DNA of 64,000 nucleotides. Source: Vescimonas cirricatena (GTDB lineage: Bacteria; Bacillota; Clostridia; Oscillospirales; Oscillospiraceae). The stretch's first letter is position 1; every line of letters begins with the position of its first letter. Location of the stretch: the NCBI RefSeq assembly GCF_020687045.1, contig NZ_JAJEPW010000004.1:45463-109462 (forward strand), written 5' to 3'. The position numbers were made by a program, and so were the translations under genes. Shown here piece after piece: positions 26,655-36,641 of this stretch. The notes under the pieces were generated by a model. The model was given only the letters and a program-made list of their open reading frames with translations, had not been told where the DNA came from and ran no database searches.

Positions 26655-28049
26655 TCACGAATCCCGGTACACTGTGAACTGATAGACGTTTGTCTCGGGC
26701 TGCGTCAGCGAGTAATAGCCGAAGCCCTGCAGCGATACGCCATACTCCTTCAGGAAGCGCTCGGTGCCCTCCCATTTTCCGAAGATCCGGCTCAGCTCAT
26801 CCACCTGTGCACTCTGCGCAAGCTGGATGGCAAAGCTGCCGCCGTTCTTCTGTATCACCTGTGAAAACTGCTGCGCCAAAATCGGCCCGCAGTCGGCGTC
26901 GCTTTCCACCCGCGTATGATTGCGGGCATGATAGCTGCCCGACATGCTGTCGGTACCCGGAATGGTGAAGCAGGACAGATAGCCGTCTCCGATGGGATAG
27001 AGGTCCCGAATCAGGTGGTTATCCACATTGAACCGGCCATACAGCAGCTTGTCCCCCTGGTTTCCCAGGTCAGCGGTGGCATCCAGATCATAGAATATGC
27101 CGTCAATTTCCGCCACATTCCACTGGTGCCCGTTCCCGCCGTCCAAGGGCGCGCCGGAAATCGACAGGCAAACGATTCCCATCTGCTCCAGGATCCATTG
27201 CATGGTTTTTCCGGTTCCGTCACACTTAGCCCGGCCTTCCACCAGCGCGCCGTAGGGCGTCCCGCAATACGGCGTGGACAGGTCGTAGACGCAGTGGCCG
27301 GTGACGTAGCGATAGGCATGCAGCTCCGCCTCCCGCTCAGAAAGGCCCGCCGCCCCGCTTACCACCTCCTGAACGATCCGGTCGCACTGCTGATAGGCCC
27401 GGCGATAGGTATCCTCATCCATATGGTAAGAAAGTTCGCTGATCCCCGTCACCATCTTTTCTCCGTCTCGATCAACGCTGTTGTAGTAATAGGTCGCATT
27501 GCCATCTATCTGGAACAGCTCCGGGCAGTTCCCATAAATCAGCGTCATCAGCGCCACCATCTCGTCCACGCTGATGCTGCTTGGAAACTCGACCTCCGTC
27601 TGGAAATTCGCCACTGCCTGGTATATAGCCAGGAAGTCTTCCAGCATCCGGTCATCCAGCTGCTGCACCAGATGCCGGCAGCGATAGCCCGGAATGATTT
27701 TTTCCGCCTGCTCCCGGATGGCACTCAGCTCCCCGGCGGGTTTCTCCTCGTTGCCTGGTTCCGGTGTCTCAACAGGCGTCGGTTTTGTCTCGGGTAACGG
27801 CGCAGATGTCCCGCCCAGTACGCCGCTGAGCAGCAGTATCACCACTGCGGCCACGCACAGGACCGGCACGGCAATCCAGGCAGCTCCGACTCCGCGTCTT
27901 TTTTTCGGTGCAGAGCCTCCCGGGTATCCATAGCCGACATCCGGCTGCCAGGTTTCGCCGTATCCCTGTTGGATTCCAGTGCCATTGTGCGGACTCCGCC
28001 GGCCAGACGGCCGCTGCCCGCTTGTCTGATCTCTGAATTCCAGCGCCAT
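26655..28049 (-). CDS. Membrane-anchored transglutaminase-like protein
   Basis: A 464-residue protein with a ~50-residue Gly/Pro/Gln-rich cytoplasmic start, one membrane segment (WIAVPVLCVAAVVILLLSGVLGG), a Pro/Thr/Glu linker and an extracytoplasmic domain. The C-terminal half has the transglutaminase triad: cysteine in GRAKCDGTGKTMQWIL, histidine in GNGHQWNVAEI and aspartate in FYDLDATADL. Such domains act as cysteine peptidases or crosslinkers. ATG 28049 is two bases after the preceding stop; a TTG at 28055 overlapping that stop is an alternative. As the last gene of the accessory operon it is the likeliest surface-acting effector, though this is inference. Confidence 0.75.
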   Translation of the reverse strand: MALEFRDQTSGQRPSGRRSPHNGTGIQQGYGETWQPDVGYGYPGGSAPKKRRGVGAAWIAVPVLCVAAVVILLLSGVLGGTSAPLPETKPTPVETPEPGNEEKPAGELSAIREQAEKIIPGYRCRHLVQQLDDRMLEDFLAIYQAVANFQTEVEFPSSISVDEMVALMTLIYGNCPELFQIDGNATYYYNSVDRDGEKMVTGISELSYHMDEDTYRRAYQQCDRIVQEVVSGAAGLSEREAELHAYRYVTGHCVYDLSTPYCGTPYGALVEGRAKCDGTGKTMQWILEQMGIVCLSISGAPLDGGNGHQWNVAEIDGIFYDLDATADLGNQGDKLLYGRFNVDNHLIRDLYPIGDGYLSCFTIPGTDSMSGSYHARNHTRVESDADCGPILAQQFSQVIQKNGGSFAIQLAQSAQVDELSRIFGKWEGTERFLKEYGVSLQGFGYYSLTQPETNVYQFTVYRDS

Positions 28050-28051
28050 GA

Positions 28052-28744
28052 TCAATGAAACGTGAATCCGCCGCCGGAGCCTGAGCTCTGCTTCGGCTGC
28101 TCATGCCCGCGCATAACCGCAGAGTTGCCTGTGCGGGGTGCAGGCTTCCAGGCCGGGGTAGCTGCCAGCAGTACCCACAGGATCAGCCAGCACCGGCCTG
28201 CCGGCACAAACAGCACCCGGCTGCCGATCTCCATCACCAGCGCGCCCGCCAGCGACTGCCCCAATCCCAGGATCACCATCGGCACGGTTTCCTCACCGCC
28301 CACGGCAACCGCCCGCAGCGCCGTCACCAGGGCGCCCAGCAAGGTCAGGAAAAGGACCCGCACCACGCCAAGAAACCATCCGGAGCCCATAGCCGGGCGA
28401 TAATGAAGCATATCCCAGGCCGCAGTGGACTGAAGAGAATCTCCCCTGCTGCCGATTTCAAAGAGCAGCTCAAACAGACCGGCCAGCACCATCAGCGCCA
28501 CCAGGCCCACAGCCAGCATGGTCATGATCTGACCGATACCCTTGAATTGCATAAATCTCGTGCGCCGCCCCGTTGTAAGGCGCACCACCAGGCAGGTTAT
28601 CGCCGCCAGCACAAGAAACAACAGCGCCATCAGCAGCGGCGTCCACATGGAATCCGCGTTCTTATTGTAAATCCCCGCGCACAGGTACCAGCTCACAAAT
28701 CCGGCCACCAGAGACGCGCTCAAGGTCCTGATATCAAGCTTCAA
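28052..28744 (-). CDS. Polytopic membrane protein of the accessory block
   Basis: A 230-residue protein with about five hydrophobic segments (for example LLMALLFLVLAAITCLVV, MLAVGLVALMVLAGLFELLF and CWLILWVLLAATPAW) and a Ser/Gly-rich C-terminal tail (GSGGGFTFH). I do not recognise the family. Tight spacing to both neighbours places it in the accessory operon, and it may form a membrane platform with the next membrane protein. AGGAGGAGAGA precedes its start. Confidence 0.6.
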   Translation of the reverse strand: MKLDIRTLSASLVAGFVSWYLCAGIYNKNADSMWTPLLMALLFLVLAAITCLVVRLTTGRRTRFMQFKGIGQIMTMLAVGLVALMVLAGLFELLFEIGSRGDSLQSTAAWDMLHYRPAMGSGWFLGVVRVLFLTLLGALVTALRAVAVGGEETVPMVILGLGQSLAGALVMEIGSRVLFVPAGRCWLILWVLLAATPAWKPAPRTGNSAVMRGHEQPKQSSGSGGGFTFH

Positions 28745-28762
28745 ATCTCTCTCCTCCTTATG

Positions 28763-30109
28763 TCAGAATACCACGCACAGCGCAGCAAGCACCGCAGCCA
28801 GCAGCGGCACCACATTGCAGAGCCTGTAAACCGTGCTGTACTCCTCCGGGTAGATCTCCATTGCGTTTGCCGCCCTGTATCGCACGGATAGGAATACCGT
28901 CAGCACACACCAGGAAACGCCCAGAAGCGCCAGCGCAACAAGCCAGTTGGCCGGGATCGCTTCCCGGGTGCCCAGCTGCCGCGAAGCCGCCAGAAGCAGC
29001 ATAGCCGCAGCGCCCCAGAAGCCCTGCATCACCACCTTGTACTTTCCGGCCAGCGTGCCCAATCGCGCACAGATCCACCAAAGCACGCCCAGGCCCACCA
29101 GCAGCAGGATAAAACGCATATCCTGCAGGGCCGCCATAGAAACGGTCAGCAGCGCCAGCAGCGCCAACGGCGCATGATACCATTTGGCAGTGACCTGACC
29201 CTTCTGCTCCAGCAGCTCATACACCGCGCCCGCCACCGGAACGCCCAGCACGCTGATCAGCCAGCAATCATCCGCGTCCAGCCGCATGGCGCCGGCGCGC
29301 CAGTTCAGCAGCAGGATGTAGGCCGCCCATACCAGAAGCCGGGCCGCCCGATATATACTTTGCTTTTGCGCGCCTTTTTCCAGCGTCAGCGCAGCCAGCA
29401 GCACCGCCCCGGCCACCATAGGCCAGCCCAGATGCGTAAGCTTTCCCACGCGGGAGCAAAGGTCGCTCCATCCGGAGGATACCGCAGCCAGGACAACAGG
29501 TGTCAGAAAGGCGTAAAGGACGCTAGCCAGCACGCAGATGCGCAGCCGGGACTTTTCCTCACCGTCCCGCAGCTCGCGGGCCAGGAACAGCCCCGAGAAC
29601 AGCACCGGCGGCACAAACAGCCAGAGCTGTCTTGCCGACTGCGCATCCAGCAGGTATCGGAACATTCCCTCAAATGCCAGCAGCTGCATCAGAGTCAGGA
29701 TCGCATACCGCAGGACGTTCAAAGCCGCATTCGGGAAATACTTGCGCACGGCGCTCAGTCCCACAAGCAGCAGCAGTCCGATGCAGAATACCGCCAGGTT
29801 ATCCTTGAAGCTGAAAGAAAGGCCTTCCAGGCTGGCCTCCAGCACGCCGGATATCCGGTCGGATGACAGCTGTGCCGGGGTCAGGGCATAAAGGACGCCC
29901 CATGCCAGCCCAAAGGCTGGCCCGGTCTGATAGGTACTCTTCTGAAATCCACCCTTAGACGCCAAGGGGATAAGCAGGATCCCCAGCACCAGCAGTGCCG
30001 GGATCAGCGCGCCGGGCTCGGTCAGCACTCCTCCCACAGCCAGACGCGCAGCCGCAAAAATCACCGTGGCCACATACGCGCCGATGTTCATGAAATAAGA
30101 TGTACTCAT
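28763..30109 (-). CDS. Large polytopic membrane protein of the accessory block
   Basis: A 448-residue, strongly hydrophobic protein with roughly twelve membrane segments, such as LIPALLVLGILLIPLAS, LAVFCIGLLLLVGL, LLALLTVSMAAL, FILLLVGLGVLWWICARL and VVPLLAAVLAALCVVF. Short charged loops (LARELRDGEEKSR) mark the cytoplasmic side. No transporter motif is apparent and I do not recognise it. It lies 13 bases after the Sel1-like gene and 18 before the next membrane gene. In GTPase-centred conflict systems polytopic proteins are plausible membrane partners; that is inference. Confidence 0.6.
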   Translation of the reverse strand: MSTSYFMNIGAYVATVIFAAARLAVGGVLTEPGALIPALLVLGILLIPLASKGGFQKSTYQTGPAFGLAWGVLYALTPAQLSSDRISGVLEASLEGLSFSFKDNLAVFCIGLLLLVGLSAVRKYFPNAALNVLRYAILTLMQLLAFEGMFRYLLDAQSARQLWLFVPPVLFSGLFLARELRDGEEKSRLRICVLASVLYAFLTPVVLAAVSSGWSDLCSRVGKLTHLGWPMVAGAVLLAALTLEKGAQKQSIYRAARLLVWAAYILLLNWRAGAMRLDADDCWLISVLGVPVAGAVYELLEQKGQVTAKWYHAPLALLALLTVSMAALQDMRFILLLVGLGVLWWICARLGTLAGKYKVVMQGFWGAAAMLLLAASRQLGTREAIPANWLVALALLGVSWCVLTVFLSVRYRAANAMEIYPEEYSTVYRLCNVVPLLAAVLAALCVVF

Positions 30110-30122
30110 ACTGTGCCTCCCC

Positions 30123-31085
30123 TCAAACCAGGCATAGGATGTTCAGCAGCCAGCAGGCAGCCAGGGCGGCATACACAAAGCGGTAGGAGCCGTAGGGGTC
30201 CATAACCAGCCCCAGCACGCAGCGAACCCCGCAGCCAAGCTCCAGCACCAGCGCCGGAACCGCCATCGCAAATTCGCGAGGACTGCAAATACCCGCCAGC
30301 AGCGTTATCACCAGCGTGACCACCACCAGCAGCAGGGTCTGTCTTCCGCTGCGGACGTTCTGCTCCCGATAGGCCAACAGGTCCGCGGCGTTTTTGCTCC
30401 ACCTTCTGCCGTCCCGGCCCGCCAGGGATGTGGGATACCCAAAATACTGGGCCGCCCGGCGAAGATTCTTTCGCCGCCCGTTCAGCGCATAATCCGCCAG
30501 GGCGCCATAACCCGGGCCATAGCCCTGCTGCGCGGCGCAGTTGAAGAAGTTCTGCGCCACCTGCTGGGTATCCATCCCCTCCATCTCGTGGCTGCTGTAG
30601 TACAGGCCCAGCTGGTAGCTGGCATAGGCGTTCCCGGCCTGGGACAGGGTCTGCAGGTCGCTGAGGGCCGTTTCCGTGTCCGTCTCCAGCGACGCAAGAG
30701 CCGCCTGCAGGACCTCGCCCTCCCGCTGATCCTCCACCGAGCACGCTCCGCCGTGCCTGCCGTTGGCGAGGATCAGAAACCGCGGCACCGGCGAAAGCTT
30801 CACCTGCGCGGCATCCAGCAGCTGCTGGACCATCCTTCTCACCAGGGAGGCAGACAGCATGGTGGTCTTGGTCACCGCGCCGATCACCGTGTTGACCTCC
30901 GCGCGGGAAAGCTCCGGCTGCACGGCCACATCCGCCACGCTGGGGCAGGCCGTCAGGATAAGCTCCCACAGCAGCGCATCGCTGCGGTCGTCGCCTTTTT
31001 CTTCCAATTTTGCCCGCAGCATCGCGGGCGTCTGTAAAATCTGTAATCCCTGCTCGTTGACTACTTCTTTCAATATCTCTCTCAT
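30123..31085 (-). CDS. Sel1/TPR-like protein with C-terminal membrane segments
   Basis: A 320-residue protein. Residues ~1-110 are helical without known motifs. Residues ~140-215 contain Sel1-like helical repeats: AGNAYASYQLGLYYSSHEM and AAQQGYGPGYGALADYALNG. The last ~75 residues are hydrophobic (TLLLVVVTLVITLLAGI, VYAALAACWLLNILCLV), anchoring it in the membrane. Sel1-like proteins serve as scaffolds. Ten bases separate it from the upstream kinase-like gene. Family not recognised beyond the repeats. Confidence 0.6.
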   Translation of the reverse strand: MREILKEVVNEQGLQILQTPAMLRAKLEEKGDDRSDALLWELILTACPSVADVAVQPELSRAEVNTVIGAVTKTTMLSASLVRRMVQQLLDAAQVKLSPVPRFLILANGRHGGACSVEDQREGEVLQAALASLETDTETALSDLQTLSQAGNAYASYQLGLYYSSHEMEGMDTQQVAQNFFNCAAQQGYGPGYGALADYALNGRRKNLRRAAQYFGYPTSLAGRDGRRWSKNAADLLAYREQNVRSGRQTLLLVVVTLVITLLAGICSPREFAMAVPALVLELGCGVRCVLGLVMDPYGSYRFVYAALAACWLLNILCLV

Positions 31086-31095
31086 GCCTTACCCC

Positions 31096-32145
31096 TCAGA
31101 CCAGATGGAATTTTTCCAGCTCCAGCTCGTAGCTTGTGCGGCTCTTATCGTTATCGTTCACGGCTGCATCCTCCAGAAGGCAGCGGATCCAGTTCTCCGT
31201 GTCATTCCACGGGGCATTTTCATCGATCTGTCCTGCACACAGCGCCGCAAAGAAATCTGAAAACAGCTGCCGCAGCTCCGGCTGCGCTCTCCACCATTGG
31301 GCCGTTATCTCCGCGCCGAATTGATGATGTCCCGTTCCATTGTGCCCTCCGGCGTCAAACAGAAACACCGGGTGACTCTGAAAATATTCCAGATATTGCT
31401 CCCGCATCAGGTGGCTGTACTCCTCCCCGATGAAAGGATGGGTATAGAACAGCAGATAAAAGGCAATTACCGCTGCCGAGAATATGTCGCGCACGCACCC
31501 GTCCAGCACGATGCCATTTTTCTCCAGCTGCTGCTCCACCACCTGCGGCACAGACAGAAAGTCGCCGCGAAAGGCCGCGCCGAGCTGCGAAACCCGAGAA
31601 ATTGTTTCACCCGGAACCAGATACACCTGGTTTGTCCCATACTCCACGCGCACCTGATCCCTGCCAAAGCCGTTCAGCGTCAGGCCCTCACGGTGCAGCT
31701 GCCCGATCCTGCGGAACAGATGGACGGCAATGGTCCACCTGGGCGTGTCAGAGCTGGGCAAAAACCGGCGGACAGAGGGATACGCATCCATGCTGAAGGG
31801 ATGCAGCACATATCCCTGCATTTCATCGCTCCGGACCAGATCGAACGGCCAGAAAAAGCCCTCCCGCAGGATTCGTCCCATCTGAATCTGCTCCAGCACG
31901 TCGGATACCCGCAGCAACTCCTCCCGCTTGACCCGGAACGGCACCAGCCACAGCGGTTTATTCTCGTTCCGGCATCGCACCTGAATATAGTGGTGCTCCG
32001 TCCCTGTTTGCAGAAAGTCCCCGCTATCGTCCAGCAGCAGCTGCTGTGCCTCCTCGGGGGTCGACATAATTCTGTAGGCGTTGGCGCCCACCAGGTAGCT
32101 GTTGACCCAGCGGCCGGCTTCCGGATACATCACGCTGTCGCTCAT
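31096..32145 (-). CDS. Degenerate protein-kinase-like protein
   Basis: A 349-residue protein that I read as a pseudokinase-like fold. The segment RRIGQLHREGLTLNGFGRDQVRVEY imitates the HRD-containing catalytic loop (LHxxGxxxGDxxxxN) but lacks the catalytic aspartate, and VIAFYLLFYTHPFIGEEY looks like the late kinase helix ending in the HPF turn. A clear nucleotide-binding glycine loop is not seen. Its ATG overlaps the stop of the GAP1-like gene by four bases. Kinase-like proteins recur in GTPase/Ter-type conflict gene clusters; here it is probably a binding or signalling partner. Confidence 0.5.
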   Translation of the reverse strand: MSDSVMYPEAGRWVNSYLVGANAYRIMSTPEEAQQLLLDDSGDFLQTGTEHHYIQVRCRNENKPLWLVPFRVKREELLRVSDVLEQIQMGRILREGFFWPFDLVRSDEMQGYVLHPFSMDAYPSVRRFLPSSDTPRWTIAVHLFRRIGQLHREGLTLNGFGRDQVRVEYGTNQVYLVPGETISRVSQLGAAFRGDFLSVPQVVEQQLEKNGIVLDGCVRDIFSAAVIAFYLLFYTHPFIGEEYSHLMREQYLEYFQSHPVFLFDAGGHNGTGHHQFGAEITAQWWRAQPELRQLFSDFFAALCAGQIDENAPWNDTENWIRCLLEDAAVNDNDKSRTSYELELEKFHLV

Positions 32146-34847
32146 CTTCTCCTATTCCTTCCTCTTTTTCCCGAGTCGCCGTCGTAGTCGTCAAAAATAA
32201 AGCCCCGGTCCGACTTCTCCGTCCGCCCGCCTCTGTCGCTGCGGTCGAAAATAGAGAATATCCCCTTCTTTTCCGCGGCCGGCGGATCAGAGCTCAGTCT
32301 TTTCCCGTGGCCATTGTCGGGCCTGCGCGCCTTTCCCCACGCCTTCAGCGTCTTTTCCAGCTGCTCACTGAGCAGACTGTCGCCGCGGCCGGCGGCCTTG
32401 CGCAGGTCGCTGCGCACCTTCTCGTCCCGCAGTATGACGGAATGCTCCAGTTGGAGAGACTGGCTGCCGGAAACTCCCATTTTCAGCGCCGGAATCCCCT
32501 CAATTTTCTTAATCAGACTGCCGCAGTCATAAACGATCCGTCCGGCTTCCACCCGGCTGCAGGACAGAAGCATCAGATCCCATGCGAAAATTGCCTGGTT
32601 GGAGGCAGCTTTCAGCTTTGCCGCCAGCGGCAGCAGCTGATTGCAGATCTCCTCCCTGTCCCTGGCAGGCAGGTGTCCGTCCAGCACCAGCTCTGTCATC
32701 GGCTCAGTCCGGCTCGGATCCCGGTACAGCTGCCACACGGCATCCAGAAAGTGCAGCTTATTGCCATCCGCTCCGCTGTCCCGGGTCTGAAGCAGCGCCT
32801 GCACATTGCTGCTGGGCGCGCCGTCCAACACATAGTCCATCATTGTGCGATAGGTCATGCAGCTCCAGAAATAGGCCCGCTGCCGCCGCTGCAGCTCATG
32901 AGCGGCCTCCAGCGAGAATACGCCTCTGGGCAGCGCATCGACTGCGCGTCCCATCTGCGGCACCAGGTTTTTCAGCGGCATCCCCTGATAGACATCCCTG
33001 CGCAGGAGCTGCATCCAAAGAGCAACACACTCCTGTTCAAAATCGTCCATGGGGGACGCCCCCTGATAGCTCCGGCGCGCAGCCACAATGTCCTCATAGC
33101 ATCTGCAATTCTGCAGATGCTTGTGAATCTGATATTTCTTCCACAGGATGCTGCCGCCGCTCTTCAGCGCAGCCGCAACGTCATCATACAGGGCCGGATA
33201 CTCCCGTTCCAGCCCGGCCAGCAGCGCGCAGCGCTCTTCCACGGGAAGCTCCTGCCGCAGCCGCACCTGCACCATATAGCCCACGCAGGCATCCAGCAGT
33301 CTGCCGTTATAAACGCAGGAATTGCGGTCCAGGATCTCGCAGCTCTCTTTTCCCAGCACACCGCCGGACCGGCTCAGCTCGTCCAGGATATTGGCCAGAA
33401 CGTTCTGCTCCATCAGCATCATCTGACGGAGCCCCACATGCCGCAGAATGCTCTCTGCCAGCTGCCGGCACTGCCCTGCATCCAGGCAGGTGGTCAGCTC
33501 CACGCAATCCCCGGTCAGCATTTCATCGCCGGAGCGCAGCATCTCCGGGATCAGACTGCACGCCGTCTGCGGGTCAATGCTGCATGCCCGGTCCGAAAAG
33601 ATGCCGCGCAGCAGGGCATGCACAAGCCCGGCATAGCGCACATCGAAGGTTTTCACCGTTTTCTGCAGCAGCTCCAGCTGCTCAGCGCTTCTGCTGTACT
33701 GCAAAAGACGGCAAACACAGTCGCAGAGCTCCCGCCCGCCTGCCGCATCCGCCTGCACCTGTTTGACGCAGCGGTCCACAGACAGCTCCATAATCCGCTT
33801 GGGCAGCGCAGCGTTCTGCCTTTTCAGCATCCAGATCAGGAGCTTGTTCACCGTCTCCTGGTTTGCCGACGGAACCCTGCCGCAAAGCAGCAGATTCCCC
33901 ACCACGCGGTCATACACGTCATTTTCCGGCCGGTTTCCATCGTTCATCTTCCGCATGTGATATGCGGTGGCGATCATCTCCAGTGACGCATACTCCAGCG
34001 GCACCAGCTCCCCCAAAATATACTGCATATCCAGCAGCATCTGGCGGCGCTCCTCCGGGGCGGCAGATGCCAGATACCGGAAAAGCTCCGCAACAAACGG
34101 GTCCTCCTCCAGCCGCCTGCCGCCATCGTCCAGATCAAAGGTACACAGCGGGATCCCCATGCCGCCTCCGCCGGCCTTGCTGGAAACACAGATGGCCGCC
34201 CGGGTATCCGCGGCGCTGCTGCACGTCAGTCTCCAGCGCAGACCGGGAAGCATGCCCATGGCCGCGCAATAGGCCACCTCCCGCACCATATCCTGGGTCT
34301 GGCTCAGGGGCAGCTGCGTAAGCAGGGCCAGGGACCCGCCGCCTGCCACCGCCTGATACACGTTATAGAGCAGCAGCGCATATCGCTCGTCCGTCAGGCC
34401 GTACTTCTCCCGCAGGACAGACAGCTCAAAGCCGCCACGCAGGACCGTCTCCTTGGGCGGCAGCTGGCTGCCGCTCTGCGCCGTCATCATGTCGCCGGTG
34501 TCGATCCCGTAAATAGCGGAGGGATCGGTCTCCATGCAGCGGGCATATTCATCCAACCCCATAAAGTATGCGTGGGTAAAGATCGAGGCCCGCCCCTTGA
34601 TATCGCTGCGCATGGTAGATTTGGCAATCAGGAAATCCCGCCTGCCGCCGTTCTCCTCGCTGACAGCGTAGCTGAGGATAGACTGACCCATTCTCGGGCC
34701 GGATCCGTCCTTTTCAAACAAGGACGTCATGGTACTGTTGAAATAGCCGAGGTTGTTCTCATTATCCGCCGTCAGACCCTGGGATCTGGCGCAGACCATA
34801 TATCCGGCTTCATCCGTCCGGAACCGGCATGCCTGCTCCATTTTCAT
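32142..34847 (-). CDS. GAP1-like GTPase-associated protein
   Basis: A 901-residue cytoplasmic protein. The N-terminal ~120 residues have the layout I associate with the GAP1-N2 domain of GTPase-associated systems: a start with FRTDEAGYMVCARSQGL, then ILSYAVSEENGGRRDFLIAKS and GRASIFTHAYFMGLDEY. The remainder is mostly helical, with a disordered, Arg/Asp-rich C-terminus (DRSDRGGRTEKSDRGF). GGGGAGGATC precedes its start, and the start overlaps the GTPase gene's stop (ATGA), so the two are coupled. In the published comparative analyses GAP1 proteins accompany double GTPases and are proposed to regulate or sense for them. No experiment is known to me for this form. Confidence 0.55.
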   Translation of the reverse strand: MKMEQACRFRTDEAGYMVCARSQGLTADNENNLGYFNSTMTSLFEKDGSGPRMGQSILSYAVSEENGGRRDFLIAKSTMRSDIKGRASIFTHAYFMGLDEYARCMETDPSAIYGIDTGDMMTAQSGSQLPPKETVLRGGFELSVLREKYGLTDERYALLLYNVYQAVAGGGSLALLTQLPLSQTQDMVREVAYCAAMGMLPGLRWRLTCSSAADTRAAICVSSKAGGGGMGIPLCTFDLDDGGRRLEEDPFVAELFRYLASAAPEERRQMLLDMQYILGELVPLEYASLEMIATAYHMRKMNDGNRPENDVYDRVVGNLLLCGRVPSANQETVNKLLIWMLKRQNAALPKRIMELSVDRCVKQVQADAAGGRELCDCVCRLLQYSRSAEQLELLQKTVKTFDVRYAGLVHALLRGIFSDRACSIDPQTACSLIPEMLRSGDEMLTGDCVELTTCLDAGQCRQLAESILRHVGLRQMMLMEQNVLANILDELSRSGGVLGKESCEILDRNSCVYNGRLLDACVGYMVQVRLRQELPVEERCALLAGLEREYPALYDDVAAALKSGGSILWKKYQIHKHLQNCRCYEDIVAARRSYQGASPMDDFEQECVALWMQLLRRDVYQGMPLKNLVPQMGRAVDALPRGVFSLEAAHELQRRQRAYFWSCMTYRTMMDYVLDGAPSSNVQALLQTRDSGADGNKLHFLDAVWQLYRDPSRTEPMTELVLDGHLPARDREEICNQLLPLAAKLKAASNQAIFAWDLMLLSCSRVEAGRIVYDCGSLIKKIEGIPALKMGVSGSQSLQLEHSVILRDEKVRSDLRKAAGRGDSLLSEQLEKTLKAWGKARRPDNGHGKRLSSDPPAAEKKGIFSIFDRSDRGGRTEKSDRGFIFDDYDGDSGKRGRNRRR

Positions 34848-36622
34848 TGGAGATCCTCCCCGTTATAAAACCGCTCTTGTTTGCACCTTTGTTCGTTCAT
34901 CCAGTCGTCAAGCCGCCCCTGATATTTCCTTGCAGACTCCAGCAGCGCCTTTTTCGGCTGAGGATCCGCCTGAAAATAGGGGCCGATCCTTCCCAGCCGC
35001 CAGAGGATCCATTTCAGCGGGTCCTCCACCCGGCGGGGATTCGGTGCGCCCTTGGGGAAGCCAACCAGATTGATCCCTTCCCAGATTTCCCACATATTCA
35101 GATAGATCCGTCCGCTGGCGCAGTCGGCATAAACCTCCGTCCATATGCCGGAGGCAATTTCCTTTGTGATATCCTCATTAATATCTATGTCAATAGAGGT
35201 CAGCTCCGGCTCCAGGGTTACCGGATCCACCGCCGGCATACGGGTTTTCGGGTCAAGCGAGGTAATCCGTTGAACAGGGCACGCATAATAAAAGTTCCGC
35301 TCTTCAGGTGAACGTTCATTCCAGCCCTTGATCCACGCGCGAAGCTCGTCATACTTCCTGCCGCAGATATCGTCCAGGATGTACCAGTTTTTGTATTTTA
35401 CAAAGCGCCGTTCCACGCCGCAGGTGATGGCCGACACGCCGCAGAAGGTTTTTCTGACAAACTGGCCCAGCTGCGCCAGGATCATGGCCGCATTGTTGCT
35501 CAGATAGTCCTCCAGCTCGTGGCTGATAGCAAAATACTCCTCCCGGTTCAGGCCGCCGGACACAGCTGCCGTAGGCCGGAACATGGGACTCTGGTTTCCT
35601 TTGGGATACTGATTCCGGATTTCATCCGTTTTGGTGAGAACCACCGCCACTGGAACATCCGCCCAGGTGTTCTGGCTCATATTCAGGGCGACGCGGATCT
35701 GATTCACCACTCCGACCACCTTGTTGACACCGCTCACATCGGGATAGGCCGAAAAGCCGGGGACCTGATTGGGATCCACCAGGAACATCAGGCCGTCTGC
35801 CCGGGCAATAAAGCTGGCGATTCCCTCCTTGGCCCGGCTGTTCCGGCTGTCCTGGTCGCCCAGCTTGGCGTAATCATCGTTCCACTTGACGCAGTTCTCA
35901 CCGGCAATATCATAAAAAACAATGGTAAATGCCTTGCTGCGGTCGTTCTGGTCAACCAGGTTCACCGCCAGAGGACGGCGCATGACGCTGTCATCCGTAC
36001 TGCCGGGCAGCGGCATATTGGCCTCCACGTTTTCCTTGAAATCTGGCAGATTGTTTTCCGTGATATAGTATCCGGTATTCTGCATGGCCATGGCCAGCCG
36101 GGTCAGCAGCTGGTTCAGATAAACCGTTTTGCCGCAGGTGGTAATGCCCACAACACTGATAAAAATGGTGGGATATTTGCCATAATTCGGCAAGGGCAGG
36201 GGATTGTGGCAGTGGGGGCACAGCCGCGTCACCAGCGTGGCGCGATCGGAATACCGGTCATACACCCTGATGGCAAAGCCATCCTGATCCCGCACAAGGC
36301 CATCCGCGCCCACGCCGTTGGCGTCAGGGTCCAGCATCTCCCAAAACCGGTCGGCATCATTGGGGTCGATGTGCGGCATATTCCAGCGAGGGTCTGCACT
36401 GGAATAGCCGGCGGTTCCTCCGCGGCTCGTCCAGTATCGGTCCAGCTTTTCGTCCGGATTTCTCTGGGAAAATTTCACAAACAGCCGTTTGTGTTCGTCC
36501 ACATCGCCGCTGGTGAATTCCTCCCTGTCCAGTTCCTCCTGGGTGAAGCCGGTGTTGGCCCGAAACAAAACCTTGTCGCTTTCAAACTCCTCAAAACAAT
36601 AGGGGCATTTAATTTTACCCAT
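34844..36622 (-). CDS. Double-GTPase-like (DO-GTPase2) P-loop protein with zinc ribbons
   Basis: A 592-residue protein. Two CxxC pairs, CPYCFEEF (residues 6-9) and CPHCHNPL (135-138), suggest an N-terminal zinc ribbon. The GTPase core shows the P-loop GITTCGKT (159-166), the DxxG motif DIAGENC (238-241) and the base-specificity motif TKTD (330-333) after PVAVVLTKTDE, in the order of TRAFAC-type GTPases. A long C-terminal region has LNMWEIWEGINLVGFPKG. This fits the DO-GTPase2 family named in studies of NTP-dependent conflict systems. ATG 36622 is chosen where the zinc ribbon begins. It is the probable molecular switch of the block. Confidence 0.65.
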   Translation of the reverse strand: MGKIKCPYCFEEFESDKVLFRANTGFTQEELDREEFTSGDVDEHKRLFVKFSQRNPDEKLDRYWTSRGGTAGYSSADPRWNMPHIDPNDADRFWEMLDPDANGVGADGLVRDQDGFAIRVYDRYSDRATLVTRLCPHCHNPLPLPNYGKYPTIFISVVGITTCGKTVYLNQLLTRLAMAMQNTGYYITENNLPDFKENVEANMPLPGSTDDSVMRRPLAVNLVDQNDRSKAFTIVFYDIAGENCVKWNDDYAKLGDQDSRNSRAKEGIASFIARADGLMFLVDPNQVPGFSAYPDVSGVNKVVGVVNQIRVALNMSQNTWADVPVAVVLTKTDEIRNQYPKGNQSPMFRPTAAVSGGLNREEYFAISHELEDYLSNNAAMILAQLGQFVRKTFCGVSAITCGVERRFVKYKNWYILDDICGRKYDELRAWIKGWNERSPEERNFYYACPVQRITSLDPKTRMPAVDPVTLEPELTSIDIDINEDITKEIASGIWTEVYADCASGRIYLNMWEIWEGINLVGFPKGAPNPRRVEDPLKWILWRLGRIGPYFQADPQPKKALLESARKYQGRLDDWMNEQRCKQERFYNGEDLQ

Positions 36623-36641
36623 TCCGCATCCATCCTTTCTG